Origin: JACQXM01 sp964569425
Lineage (GTDB): Bacteria; Planctomycetota; Phycisphaerae; UBA1845
Length of the DNA stretch: 18,265 nucleotides
Assembly (NCBI GenBank): GCA_964569425.1
Contig: CAZMVD010000082.1
Span: forward strand, 1-18,265
Direction: 5' to 3'
Of this stretch, positions 8,190-15,900 are shown piece by piece. The position numbers and the translations under genes are program-made. The notes beneath the pieces were generated by a model. The model was not told where the DNA came from. It saw only the letters and a program-made list of their open reading frames with translations, and did not search any database. Numbering within the stretch: position 1 is the first letter of the stretch; each line of letters opens with the position of its first letter.

Positions 8190-8374
8190 TGACCGGCGTG
8201 AATCACTCCAGAAAGTGAAGCCGGGCCATCAGCCCATGGCAGCCGGTGCTGGCTGGCCGACAGCCGCCGGTGCGTGTTTCGAGGGGACGCGGAAGCCATG
8301 TTTCGGACCTTCAGGGCGCACCCTCCCTTTGACCGTGGCGCACGCCCAAGGCGTCTGCGTCGACCCTGGTCTTA

Positions 8375-8402
8375 TCGACACCACCATACCAGCGCGTATA
8401 TT
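8375..8402 (+). promoter_or_regulatory. Candidate sigma70-type promoter for the T6SS operon
   Basis: TCGACA (8375-8380, one mismatch to TTGACA) and TATATT (8397-8402, one mismatch to TATAAT) are 16 bp apart on the plus strand. Transcription would begin near 8409, leaving a leader of about 155 nt before the first gene. It is the most AT-rich spot in the intergenic region. This is a motif match only. Confidence 0.4.
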
Positions 8403-8428
8403 ATCCACACATTGTTCGATTCGGTCGA
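8400..8428 (-). promoter_or_regulatory. Candidate sigma70-type promoter for the giant gene
   Basis: On the minus strand TCGACC (8428-8423) and GATAAT (8405-8400) are separated by 17 bp. The -10 is five of six to consensus and the -35 four of six. Transcription would begin near 8393, about 200 nt before the giant gene. It overlaps the plus-strand candidate by three bases, so the two promoters could compete. Confidence 0.35.
8401..8409 (+). promoter_or_regulatory. Perfect DnaA-box 9-mer inside the divergent promoter island
   Basis: TTATCCACA matches the DnaA box consensus TTATNCACA exactly. A second 9-mer with one mismatch, TTATCGACA, starts 29 bp upstream at 8372. Both overlap the candidate promoter elements. 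Two boxes without an AT-rich unwinding region do not make an origin; a DnaA-responsive promoter or coincidence are the alternatives. Confidence 0.35.
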
Positions 8429-8519
8429 CCCAGCGCCGGCGATGATGGCAGACACCGACGGGAACCGGGAGGATTGATGGTGGATTCCCAGGGCGGTCGG
8501 CTCCGGAAGGGATCGCCGA

Positions 8520-8535
8520 GCGCGCGGGCGCGCGC
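8520..8535 (+). repeat. GC hairpin in the leader of the first T6SS operon gene
   Basis: GCGCGC (8520-8525) and GCGCGC (8530-8535) can pair around GGGC, giving a six-base all-GC stem 30 nt upstream of the start codon at 8565. In such GC-rich DNA this may be chance; it would sit in the mRNA leader if the operon promoter is at 8375-8402. Confidence 0.4.
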
Positions 8536-8564
8536 CCCAAGGGCGGCGGGTACGGGGTTTTAAG

Positions 8565-9728
8565 ATGAGCAGTACGGACAAGGATTCTGGGGGGACACGT
8601 GGCGGGCCGTCGCCGCTGCTGCAACCGTTGCGCGCCATGCTGGCGGGGGTGGATCTGCCGGAGCGGCAGACGCTGTTGAGGTCGTTGCTGGCGGATCTGG
8701 GCGGGGGCAACGGGCCGGCGGGGGCCGACCAGGTTGAGGGGATCAAGCGCAAGTACCAGGTTCTGGAGAAGGACAAGGCGGGGCTGGAGGATGCGCTGCG
8801 GCTGGCGCGCGCCGACCTGGCTCGTTCGCAGAAGCTGCTGGAGGCGGAGAAGAGCCGCGGCGAAGAGCTGCAAAGCGTGGTGGACGACCAGCGCGGCCGG
8901 TTGTCGGCCATCGAGAAAGAACTGGGTGAGCGCGAGGCGCAATTGACGGCGAGCCGGGCGGAGCAGCATAAGACCGAAAGGCTATACGAGGAGTTGTTGC
9001 TCAAGTCGCAGCGGATGGAAGTCACGGCGGCGCCGGATGATTCAAGGGTACAGCGCCTGGAACAGTCACGGGTGGAGCAGGGGAAGGAAATCGAGGGGCT
9101 GCGTGCCCAGTTGGAGCAATTGCGGAAGGACAAAGACGCGGAGATTGCGCGAATACGGGCCGAGGCCGCCAAGAGCAGTGAGCAATCGGCGGATCGCGGG
9201 GAGGTGGTGCTGTCCAGTTTGTGGAAGCGGCTGGCAGCGACGAAGCCGCCGCTGGTGGAAGGCCACGTGGCGCCCAATTCCCAGGCGGCGGAGCGGATGG
9301 TGGATTCGTTCATTGAGCTGGTGCGGTTTGTGGATGATTTCGACAAGAGCATGCGTGTCTTTCTGGGGCGGTACACGAAGTACAACCCGTCGGTGAAGTT
9401 GCCATGGGACGCTTATGCCAAAGGCGATGATCTGGTGCAGTTTGTGCAACGAACAGTCGCGCCGGTGGGCGGGCGGCCGGTGGGTCCGCTGAAGATGCGT
9501 TTGCGACTGCTTTATTCCTGGATCTATGCGGCGATGGTGGGTTGCGACAGTGCGGTGGAGTCGATCGGGTCGGAATTGCAGGCGCACCTGATGGGGCCGC
9601 TGGGGGCGGGGTCGGACCCCAACCGCAAGATTCGGGACTTCGTCAAGGCGGATGGACACTTGTTGTTTGCTCAGCACATTGGCGAGCTGCGCAGCCAACG
9701 GCTTGCCGAGACGTATGGGCGCGGGTAA
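8565..9728 (+). CDS. Coiled-coil protein of unknown function opening the T6SS operon
   Basis: A 387-residue soluble protein with no signal peptide or membrane segment. The first 55 residues are Gly/Pro-containing with one short helix (LQPLRAMLAGVDLPERQTLL). About residues 58-210 form a long charged coiled coil with LEKDKAGLEDALRLARADL-like heptads. From about residue 217 there is a folded-looking helical domain beginning SLWKRLAATKPPLVEGH, with ELVRFVDDFDKSMRVFLGRY, a run of W/Y residues (LLYSWIYAAMVGCDS) and ELQAHL. No known T6SS subunit is recognised. The C-terminal helices very weakly recall the C-terminal domain of T6SS FHA (TagH) proteins, but there is no FHA domain; this is a guess. It precedes the TssJ-like gene by 41 bp in the same direction and is probably cotranscribed with the T6SS genes. 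GGGG at 8554-8557 is a plausible ribosome-binding site. Confidence 0.85.
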   Translation: MSSTDKDSGGTRGGPSPLLQPLRAMLAGVDLPERQTLLRSLLADLGGGNGPAGADQVEGIKRKYQVLEKDKAGLEDALRLARADLARSQKLLEAEKSRGEELQSVVDDQRGRLSAIEKELGEREAQLTASRAEQHKTERLYEELLLKSQRMEVTAAPDDSRVQRLEQSRVEQGKEIEGLRAQLEQLRKDKDAEIARIRAEAAKSSEQSADRGEVVLSSLWKRLAATKPPLVEGHVAPNSQAAERMVDSFIELVRFVDDFDKSMRVFLGRYTKYNPSVKLPWDAYAKGDDLVQFVQRTVAPVGGRPVGPLKMRLRLLYSWIYAAMVGCDSAVESIGSELQAHLMGPLGAGSDPNRKIRDFVKADGHLLFAQHIGELRSQRLAETYGRG

Positions 9729-9753
9729 GGGACGATAGTGTGGAAGGCTAATT

Positions 9754-9760
9754 GGAAGGG
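9754..9760 (+). promoter_or_regulatory. Ribosome-binding site deciding the start of the TssJ-like gene
   Basis: GGAAGGG ends nine bases before ATG 9770. It selects that ATG over the in-frame TTG at 9752, which the site itself overlaps. Confidence 0.7.
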
Positions 9761-9769
9761 ACCCAGATC

Positions 9770-10447
9770 ATGAAGTCGACGAACAGCGTGCGGCGCGGCG
9801 GACAAATGGTTGGGAGATGCTGGGGGTGCTTGATTCTTCTGGGAGGCCTTTGGACGGGGGGTGGCTGCGCTTCGCGCAGTGTGACGTTCATTCAGGCTGA
9901 TTACATCAATACGGCGATGCATCGCAATCGGGCTCCCGGCGACCGAACCGGCGAGCCGCTGGAAGTGGCGATCGTGTGCGTGTATCCATCGGATCTGGCC
10001 CGATCTGAGAATGGTGCGTTGAAGCCGGAGTCGAACATCACGTCGGATGTGTGGTACCAGTACCGTCCGCGCACGGGTCAGCGGGGCGCGGGATTCAGCT
10101 TGGCGCCGGAGCAGATTTACCTGTTGTCGGATGAGACGGGTGCGTATGGGACGGTGAAGGGCAAGCGGCTGCGCGGGGCCAAGCAGGATGGGCGTTCGCG
10201 GGTGAAGGTGGCGGGCATCAAGTTTTCGGAACGCGGCTGGAAGAATGTGGGGACGATGCACAAGTCGGGCTCGGTGATCTATGTGTTTCCCAAGTTCATC
10301 GGTCCGGACGGGCTGGTGCTGCCTTCGACGCCGGTCAAGTTTCACCCGCCGGGGTCTTATGGGCGGGACTTGCAGGTGGAGATCGGGGTGGAGGATCCGG
10401 ATGGCGCGGCGAACCAGTATGTGCGCGTGGCTACCGGCGGTACGTAA
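9770..10447 (+). CDS. tssJ: TssJ-like T6SS outer-membrane lipoprotein
   Basis: A 225-residue protein with a lipoprotein-type signal: basic start (MKSTNSVRR), hydrophobic stretch (CLILLGGLW) and a lipobox-like GGGC with Cys at about residue 33. The lipobox is non-canonical because Gly occupies the usual Leu position. The mature part begins with a segment GEPLEVAIVCVYPSDLARSE, which resembles the TssJ strand pattern of a Gly-x-Pro-Leu-x-Val followed by a VYxL-type strand, and has further beta-rich segments with PEQIYLLSDE and SVIYVFPKF. TssJ anchors the T6SS membrane complex to the outer membrane and binds the periplasmic end of TssM. Its position directly before tssK, tssL and tssM is the classical one and carries most of the assignment. 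Sequence similarity is loose and the protein is longer than many TssJ proteins, so it may be an analogue. Confidence 0.6.
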   Translation: MKSTNSVRRGGQMVGRCWGCLILLGGLWTGGGCASRSVTFIQADYINTAMHRNRAPGDRTGEPLEVAIVCVYPSDLARSENGALKPESNITSDVWYQYRPRTGQRGAGFSLAPEQIYLLSDETGAYGTVKGKRLRGAKQDGRSRVKVAGIKFSERGWKNVGTMHKSGSVIYVFPKFIGPDGLVLPSTPVKFHPPGSYGRDLQVEIGVEDPDGAANQYVRVATGGT

Positions 10448-10513
10448 CGCCGGGATGTGGACGGGATTGATGGGGGTCGGGGCCGGGGACGGTCAGACGG
10501 CGAGCCGTGGAAC

Positions 10514-10518
10514 AGGAG
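10514..10518 (+). promoter_or_regulatory. Ribosome-binding site for tssK
   Basis: AGGAG lies ten bases before ATG 10529. It supports that start over an ATG-like codon at 10457 that would add 24 Gly/Arg-rich residues before the conserved TssK N-terminus. Confidence 0.65.
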
Positions 10519-10528
10519 CGCAGCCCGT

Positions 10529-11947
10529 ATGAATGTGTGGACACCGGTCCTCTGGTCCGAGGGTATGTTCCTGCGCCCGCACCATTTTCAGGCGGCGCAG
10601 CAGTGGACGCAGACGGTGCTGGACGCGGGGCTCAACGCGGTGCGGACGTTTGCGTGGGGCTTTATGGAATTGAGCATTGCGGTCGAGCCGCTGGAGAATT
10701 TCACCCTGCGGGTGGACCAGTGCACGGTGCGGCTGAAAGACGGCACCTGGGTTCACGTTCCGGACAACACGCAGCTTGAGCCGCTGGATTTTCAGAAGCC
10801 GCTGGAGCAGACGCGGGGGGCGCTGGACGTGTACCTGGGGGTGCCCTATCTCCAGGAGGTTCGTGCCAACACGGTGTCACTGGAGCAGCCGGAGTTTACG
10901 GAGGGCACGCCGCGGTACGAGCCGCACGGGGTGATGCGGCGCGACGAGAACACGGGGGAGAATCCGCAGTTGCTGTACATGCGGCGGATGCGCGGGCGGC
11001 TGTTCGTGGCGGGGGACGACATGACCGGCTACGAGACTGTGCGGCTGGGGGCGCTGAAGCGCACCGACCGCCCGGGTGCGGTGCCGGAGATCGAGCCGCT
11101 GGGCGCCGGCCCGCTGCTGGCGATACAGGCGGATGCGGCGCTGAGCGGGGCGATCACTTCGATTGCCGACCAGGTGGAGGCCAAGGGCGAGGTGCTGGCG
11201 CGGGAAGCGAAGGAGCACCACATGCTCTTTACCGACGGCGTGGCGGCGAACACGGAGCACCTGTTGAAGCTGCACGCGCTCAATGAGGTGCGGGCGCAGT
11301 TTGCGGCCATGCTGCAGGCGCCGATGCTGCACCCCTACGATGCCTTTGTGGTGCTGGCGCGGCTGGTGGGGTACCTGTCGGTATTTCACGAGGACCTGGT
11401 GCCGGGGGCACTGCCGCGTTACGACCATGACCGGCCGGCGGCGTCGCTGGATGCGATTCGGCGGCGGCTGATCGTGCTGCTGGAGTCGGTGCGCCCGGTG
11501 CGATACGTGGCGCGGGCGTTTTCGCGGAAGAAGGACGCGCAGAACCGGGAAGGGCTGGAGGTGGAGCTGGATCGTGCGTGGATCGACGAGAATCTGGACA
11601 TGTACGTCGCCCTGGAGTCGGAGGAGATGGACATCAACCAGGTGGAGCGGACCATTTACGAGAACCTCAACATGAAACTGGCTTCGCCGTCGCGTGCGCC
11701 GAAGATCGCAAACATTGCGGTGCGGGGTTTGCGGTTGCAGATTCGCGCGGTGCCCGCGGGCACGCTGCCGCGGCGTCAGGGGCTGCATTACTTCCGGATT
11801 GACAAGACGATCGGTCCGGACCGGTCCGACTACTGGAAGGAATGCGAGCAGGAGCGGGGTATCCGCATCGGCATTCGCGAGGGTCAGTTGGCGTTGATCG
11901 AGAAGTACCGCCCGACCCTGTACGTGCCGCAGAAGGAGCGCTCATGA
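10529..11947 (+). CDS. tssK: T6SS baseplate subunit TssK
   Basis: A 472-residue cytoplasmic protein, slightly longer than the usual length near 450. The N-terminal hallmark WSEGMFLRPHHFQ is at residues 9-21, and the body has the expected mixed beta N-terminal half, a helical middle (KEHHMLFTDG, TEHLLKLHALNEVRAQFAAM) and a C-terminal domain with MDINQVERTIYENLNMKLASP and PRRQGLHYFRID. TssK trimers connect the T6SS baseplate wedges to the cytoplasmic domains of TssL and TssM. The start was chosen on the conserved N-terminus and an AGGAG site. The stop overlaps the tssL start by four bases (ATGA), implying translational coupling. All major family features are present. Confidence 0.97.
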   Translation: MNVWTPVLWSEGMFLRPHHFQAAQQWTQTVLDAGLNAVRTFAWGFMELSIAVEPLENFTLRVDQCTVRLKDGTWVHVPDNTQLEPLDFQKPLEQTRGALDVYLGVPYLQEVRANTVSLEQPEFTEGTPRYEPHGVMRRDENTGENPQLLYMRRMRGRLFVAGDDMTGYETVRLGALKRTDRPGAVPEIEPLGAGPLLAIQADAALSGAITSIADQVEAKGEVLAREAKEHHMLFTDGVAANTEHLLKLHALNEVRAQFAAMLQAPMLHPYDAFVVLARLVGYLSVFHEDLVPGALPRYDHDRPAASLDAIRRRLIVLLESVRPVRYVARAFSRKKDAQNREGLEVELDRAWIDENLDMYVALESEEMDINQVERTIYENLNMKLASPSRAPKIANIAVRGLRLQIRAVPAGTLPRRQGLHYFRIDKTIGPDRSDYWKECEQERGIRIGIREGQLALIEKYRPTLYVPQKERS

Positions 11948-12741
11948 CCGAAACGAGAGAGCGGACGTCGCTGGCGTTGACGGAAGCCTGCTGGCCGGTG
12001 TTCGAGTTCATTACGAATTTCACGCGGCAGGTTCAGTACGGCAGTACGCCGCCGCCGGAACAGGTGCGGTATGAGGCGCTCTCGGCGCTGCGCGATGCGG
12101 AAGATCTGGCGCGCAACGATCCGTCGACGGAGCGGCTGTGGGAGGCTCATGCACGGGCGATGATGGTGTACTTCATCGACTACAAGATGCTGAACACGGA
12201 ATGGGCGGGGCGCAATTACTGGTTCGATAATATGTTCGAGACGGATTCCTCGCTGTTGAGCCATGCCGAGGCGCTGGGCGGGGAGGAGTTCTTTCGCGGG
12301 TGCGATGAACTGCAGCGCGAGTATGAACTGGCGGAGCGGCGCGACCGGCGCGACAAACATGAACTTGCGGAGATCTTGAGCCTGTATTTCGTGTGTTTGC
12401 GGCTGGGGTTCAAGGGGCAGTTTCACGATCGTCCGCAGGAACTGGCTGACTACACGCGGCGGCTGTTCGCCCGGCTTCCGGCCTATGCCACTACCCGGGG
12501 GCGGGAGATGTTTCCCGAGGTTTACAAGCACGTTCAGGAGGTCAAAGTCAACTATAACCTGGGGTTGAGTCTGACCATTGTGTTGACGACGTTCGTGCTG
12601 ATTCTCGGGGCCTGGCTGGTGACTTCGCGGGTGGTGTGGCACGGTGCGGTCAAGGAAATCGCCGAGAGCGCGGCGACGTTTCAAGCGGCGCCGGTGGCGT
12701 CAGAGGGCGGGGCGCAGACCAGCACGGCAGGTCGGTCCTAG
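11944..12741 (+). CDS. tssL: T6SS inner-membrane protein TssL (DotU family)
   Basis: A 265-residue protein of the DotU/TssL family. The cytoplasmic helical domain carries the family landmarks: MMVYFIDYKMLNTEW (where the usual DE is replaced by DY), a W-x-x-N-x-x-F-pattern, GGEEFFRGCDEL, and the characteristic LSLYFVCLRLGFKGQF (about residues 143-158). A single membrane segment lies near the C-terminus (about residues 206-228, LGLSLTIVLTTFVLILGAWL), followed by a short tail of about 37 residues. There is no peptidoglycan-binding OmpA domain, so envelope anchoring must come from another protein. TssL forms the T6SS membrane complex with TssM and TssJ and contacts TssK. Its ATG is inside the TssK stop. 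After it, 184 bp of GC-rich DNA without a recognisable signal precede tssM. Confidence 0.95.
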   Translation: MTETRERTSLALTEACWPVFEFITNFTRQVQYGSTPPPEQVRYEALSALRDAEDLARNDPSTERLWEAHARAMMVYFIDYKMLNTEWAGRNYWFDNMFETDSSLLSHAEALGGEEFFRGCDELQREYELAERRDRRDKHELAEILSLYFVCLRLGFKGQFHDRPQELADYTRRLFARLPAYATTRGREMFPEVYKHVQEVKVNYNLGLSLTIVLTTFVLILGAWLVTSRVVWHGAVKEIAESAATFQAAPVASEGGAQTSTAGRS

Positions 12742-12925
12742 GCGCCGGCCGAGGAGCGATCCGGTAGAGCGGGCCACGGTCGTTGCGCGCCGCGCACGAC
12801 GCAGGCGAAGATTGGCGGACCGGGCGGCTGGTGACCGGCCAACGGCGCGTGGCGCACTCCGCACGCTGCCGGGATGGCGGTGTCGTAACAGGGCAGTGAC
12901 AGACCGAAATGGGACGTATTGAGCC

Positions 12926-15900
12926 ATGAAAAAACTGCTGGCCATGTACAAGGGCCTTCCAAAAGAGTTTCAGATGCTGCTGGCGATGGCGGGTCTGGGA
13001 AGCCCGATCGGCGCCATCTGGCTGTTGCAGCGGTTTGTCTTTCCGGGCGTTTCGCTGACGATCCTTATTTTCGGGGTGGCCGCGGCGGTTGGCGTCATTT
13101 GCCTGGTGGTCTTTCTGCTGTCGAGGGTGTTCGGGCGCGGGGCGCGATCCCGGACGCAGCGCATGGCCGCGGAACTGGCGCGGGACGATCAGGCGGGCCC
13201 GACGTCGGTGGACGTGCGCGCGTCGATCAAGGCGAACAACGAGAAGTTTTTCACCGCCATCCGCGACATGCGTAAGAACCTGGGGATCAGCGTTTATGAT
13301 CTGCCGTGGTACATCGTGATCGGGGATTCGGGGTGCGGCAAGACCCGTCTGGTCAACAACGGGGGCCTGACGTTTTCCACGGGCAAGCCGGAGGGGTACC
13401 AGCTCGGCACGCTGAACTACAACTGGTGGTTCACGGAAGACGCGGTGTTCGTGGACATGGCGGGCCGGTTGTGCAATCCGCAGGAGGACGCGGATCACAA
13501 GGAATGGCAGGCGTTTCTGGACACGATTTCGCGCGGGCGGAAGGGGTTTCCGATCAACGGCGCGATCGTGTGCGTGTCGGCGGAACACCTGTTGCAGGAT
13601 TCTCCGGAGAAGCATGAGGCGGATGCGAACACGGCGCTGGAGCGTCTGCGTGAGATGCAGACCAAGCTCGGCGTGACGTTTGCGACCTACCTGGTGATCA
13701 CCAAGTGCGACAAGATTCTGGGGTTCATGCAGTTTTTTGATCGCGCGGAGCGTGACATCACGGTCAAGAACCAGATTTTCGGCTGGTCGAAGCCGGGTCC
13801 GTTCAATGAGTTGTACGATCCGGAGCGTTTCCAGCTCAGTTTCGAGGAGTTGTACGGTCGGCTCAACGACCTGCGGCTGCGCCGCCTGCACGACGAGGTC
13901 AGCGAGGTCGACCTGGGTCTGGCGTACAGCTTCCCCGAGGAGTTTCGCGAACTGCGTGACCCGCTGCATACTTATGTGCGCACGCTGTTTCCGCACATCA
14001 AGAATCCGCGGGCGGTGAAGAACCTGATCTTCCGCGGGATTTACTTCACGAGCGCCACGCAGGAAGGCGAGGTGATCCTCAAGCACATTACCGAGCGGCT
14101 GGGTGCTGAGGTGGCCAGTCAGTTTCCGACGCTGGACACGCTGTACCCGGAGAAGCGGCCGCTGTTCGTCAAGGAGATTTTCTTTCGCAAGGTGTTTCCG
14201 GAACACGGGCTGGTGTTCCGTAACGAAGACGACGTGATTCGCAATCGCAAGCTGGCGCGGCTGCTGAAATTCGGCAGCGCGGGGCTGGCGGTGCTGCTGA
14301 TCCTCATCGTGGTGTGGAGCGCGATGAAGGTGAATCAACTGGTGGTGAACCCGCGGCTGAACGCGGCGGGGGCGCGGGAGAAGGTGCTGGCGGCGGGGGA
14401 CGCGCTGGACCTGGGCGCGAAGCTGGACGCCGACGTGGAGACGCTGCGTCGCAACCGGCTGCCGGCGATGTTGCTGACGTTCTTTGTGGGGGCGGACGCG
14501 CCGATCCGCGACCTGACCACCATCCGGATGAAACTGTTCGAAGAGGGGGTGCTGCGGAAGCTGCTGGTGGAGGTGGACGCGGCGCTGCGTGCGGGTCGGG
14601 TGCCCGACGCCGCGGGGGGCGCGGATGCTCAACAGGCGGGGATTGCCTATCTGGATGCGGTGGAGCAGTTTCTGTTGTGGTTCGGCTGTCGCGAGGCGGC
14701 GACGGCGCCGCCGGCTTTTCAATATGAGGGTTTGCTGAAGTTAAGCGCGATCGTCTCCGCGCCGGAGTCTCCTTCGGTCAAGTACAAGGAGTCGTTTGAG
14801 CGGGAGGCGCGGAGCTATTTTGTCGGGATCGCGGATCGGAAAGACTGGCCCAATCCGTCGGCGCTGTTGCCCGGCGACGCGGCGTGGCAGCGGGAGACGG
14901 TGCGGCTGGCCATTGGCCATGCGCACAAACACCTGGAGCGCTATGCCACGGTGGATGATCGCAATCCCAATCCGCTGATACGCGAGTGGATGCGGCTGCG
15001 CAAGCAGTGCGGCACGGTGGATGAGGGATACGCGCGGATGCTCGATGCGGCGCGGACCGATCCGGAAACGCGGGAGGACCTTCAAGCGTTGAAGGAGACG
15101 TTTCTGGCGAACTACGACTCGTTTGCGCGATCGCTGGATGAGTGCCGGTGGATGGGCGAATCGACGGGGTTCCGCACGATCATCAAGCCGATGCGCGACG
15201 CGATTCCCGAGGAGCGCCGACGCTGGCTGGACTATGAGAAGCGGCTGGCGGACGCCTACGCGCGATGCGCCGGGACGCCGCACCCGGATGTGCAGGGGAT
15301 GATCGTGGCGCTGTCGGCGGGGAGCGACACGCTGGGCATGCCGGGGTTGGACAAGGTGATGTGGCTGTCGCTTCGGGCGGCGGAACTGACCGATCGGGAA
15401 TACGGACCCGGTGCGTACGAGAAACTGCCCGAGCTGGTGCGCGAAGTGGATCGCGTGTGCACGCATGTGTTCACGCTGCGGCCGGGCGAGGGGACCGAGC
15501 ACGACAGCATCGTGGTGACTGAGGATGCGCGCAAGGTGCGGGAGAAGATCAAGACGATTCGCGACCGTCTGGCGGATGCGCGGCTGGAGGCGATTGATGA
15601 CGCGAGCGGGCCCGCCTACTGGATCGACGAACTGGATCGCCTGCTGGACGCGGAGTCGGTAACGCCGACGCCGCTGGCGTCGCTGGGTCCGCAGTGGCGG
15701 CGCGCAGAGTTGAACGCGCTGGAGGAGGCCCATCAGTTCTGGATCGCGCGAGGGCTGGGCACGCGGCTGCTGGCGACCATGGAGGATCGTCTCAAGCGGG
15801 CGGGTTCCTGGGGCTTTGCGGAAGTGATGCCTGCGGCTGAGTGGACGCAGCCCGTACGCTCGGCGTACGCGATTCTCATTCCGGAGCGTTCCGAGGTGCG

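Larger units (their letters stand above)
8190..8564. other. Divergent intergenic region between the giant gene and the T6SS operon
   Basis: 375 bp between two divergently transcribed genes with no convincing coding sequence; the small open frames here overlap one another on both strands and lack family features. The centre (8359-8431) is AT-richer and holds candidate divergent promoters, two DnaA-box-like 9-mers (TTATCGACA at 8372-8380, TTATCCACA at 8401-8409) and the direct repeat GTCGACCC at 8359-8366 and 8424-8431. The remainder is GC-rich with several short hairpin-capable stretches and nothing else recognisable. Confidence 0.8.

Noticed and set aside
8372..8409. Replication origin
   Set aside because: Only two DnaA-box-like sites, no AT-rich unwinding stretch and no dnaA, dnaN or gidA-type neighbours.
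8274..8477. Small 67-residue open frame in the divergent intergenic region
   Set aside because: No ribosome-binding site, no recognisable motif, and it spans the candidate promoters.
12650..14722. 690-residue open frame on the minus strand opposite tssM
   Set aside because: Low-complexity Arg/Leu/Gln/His-rich composition with no domain; it mirrors the high-GC codon pattern of the real TssM gene on the other strand.
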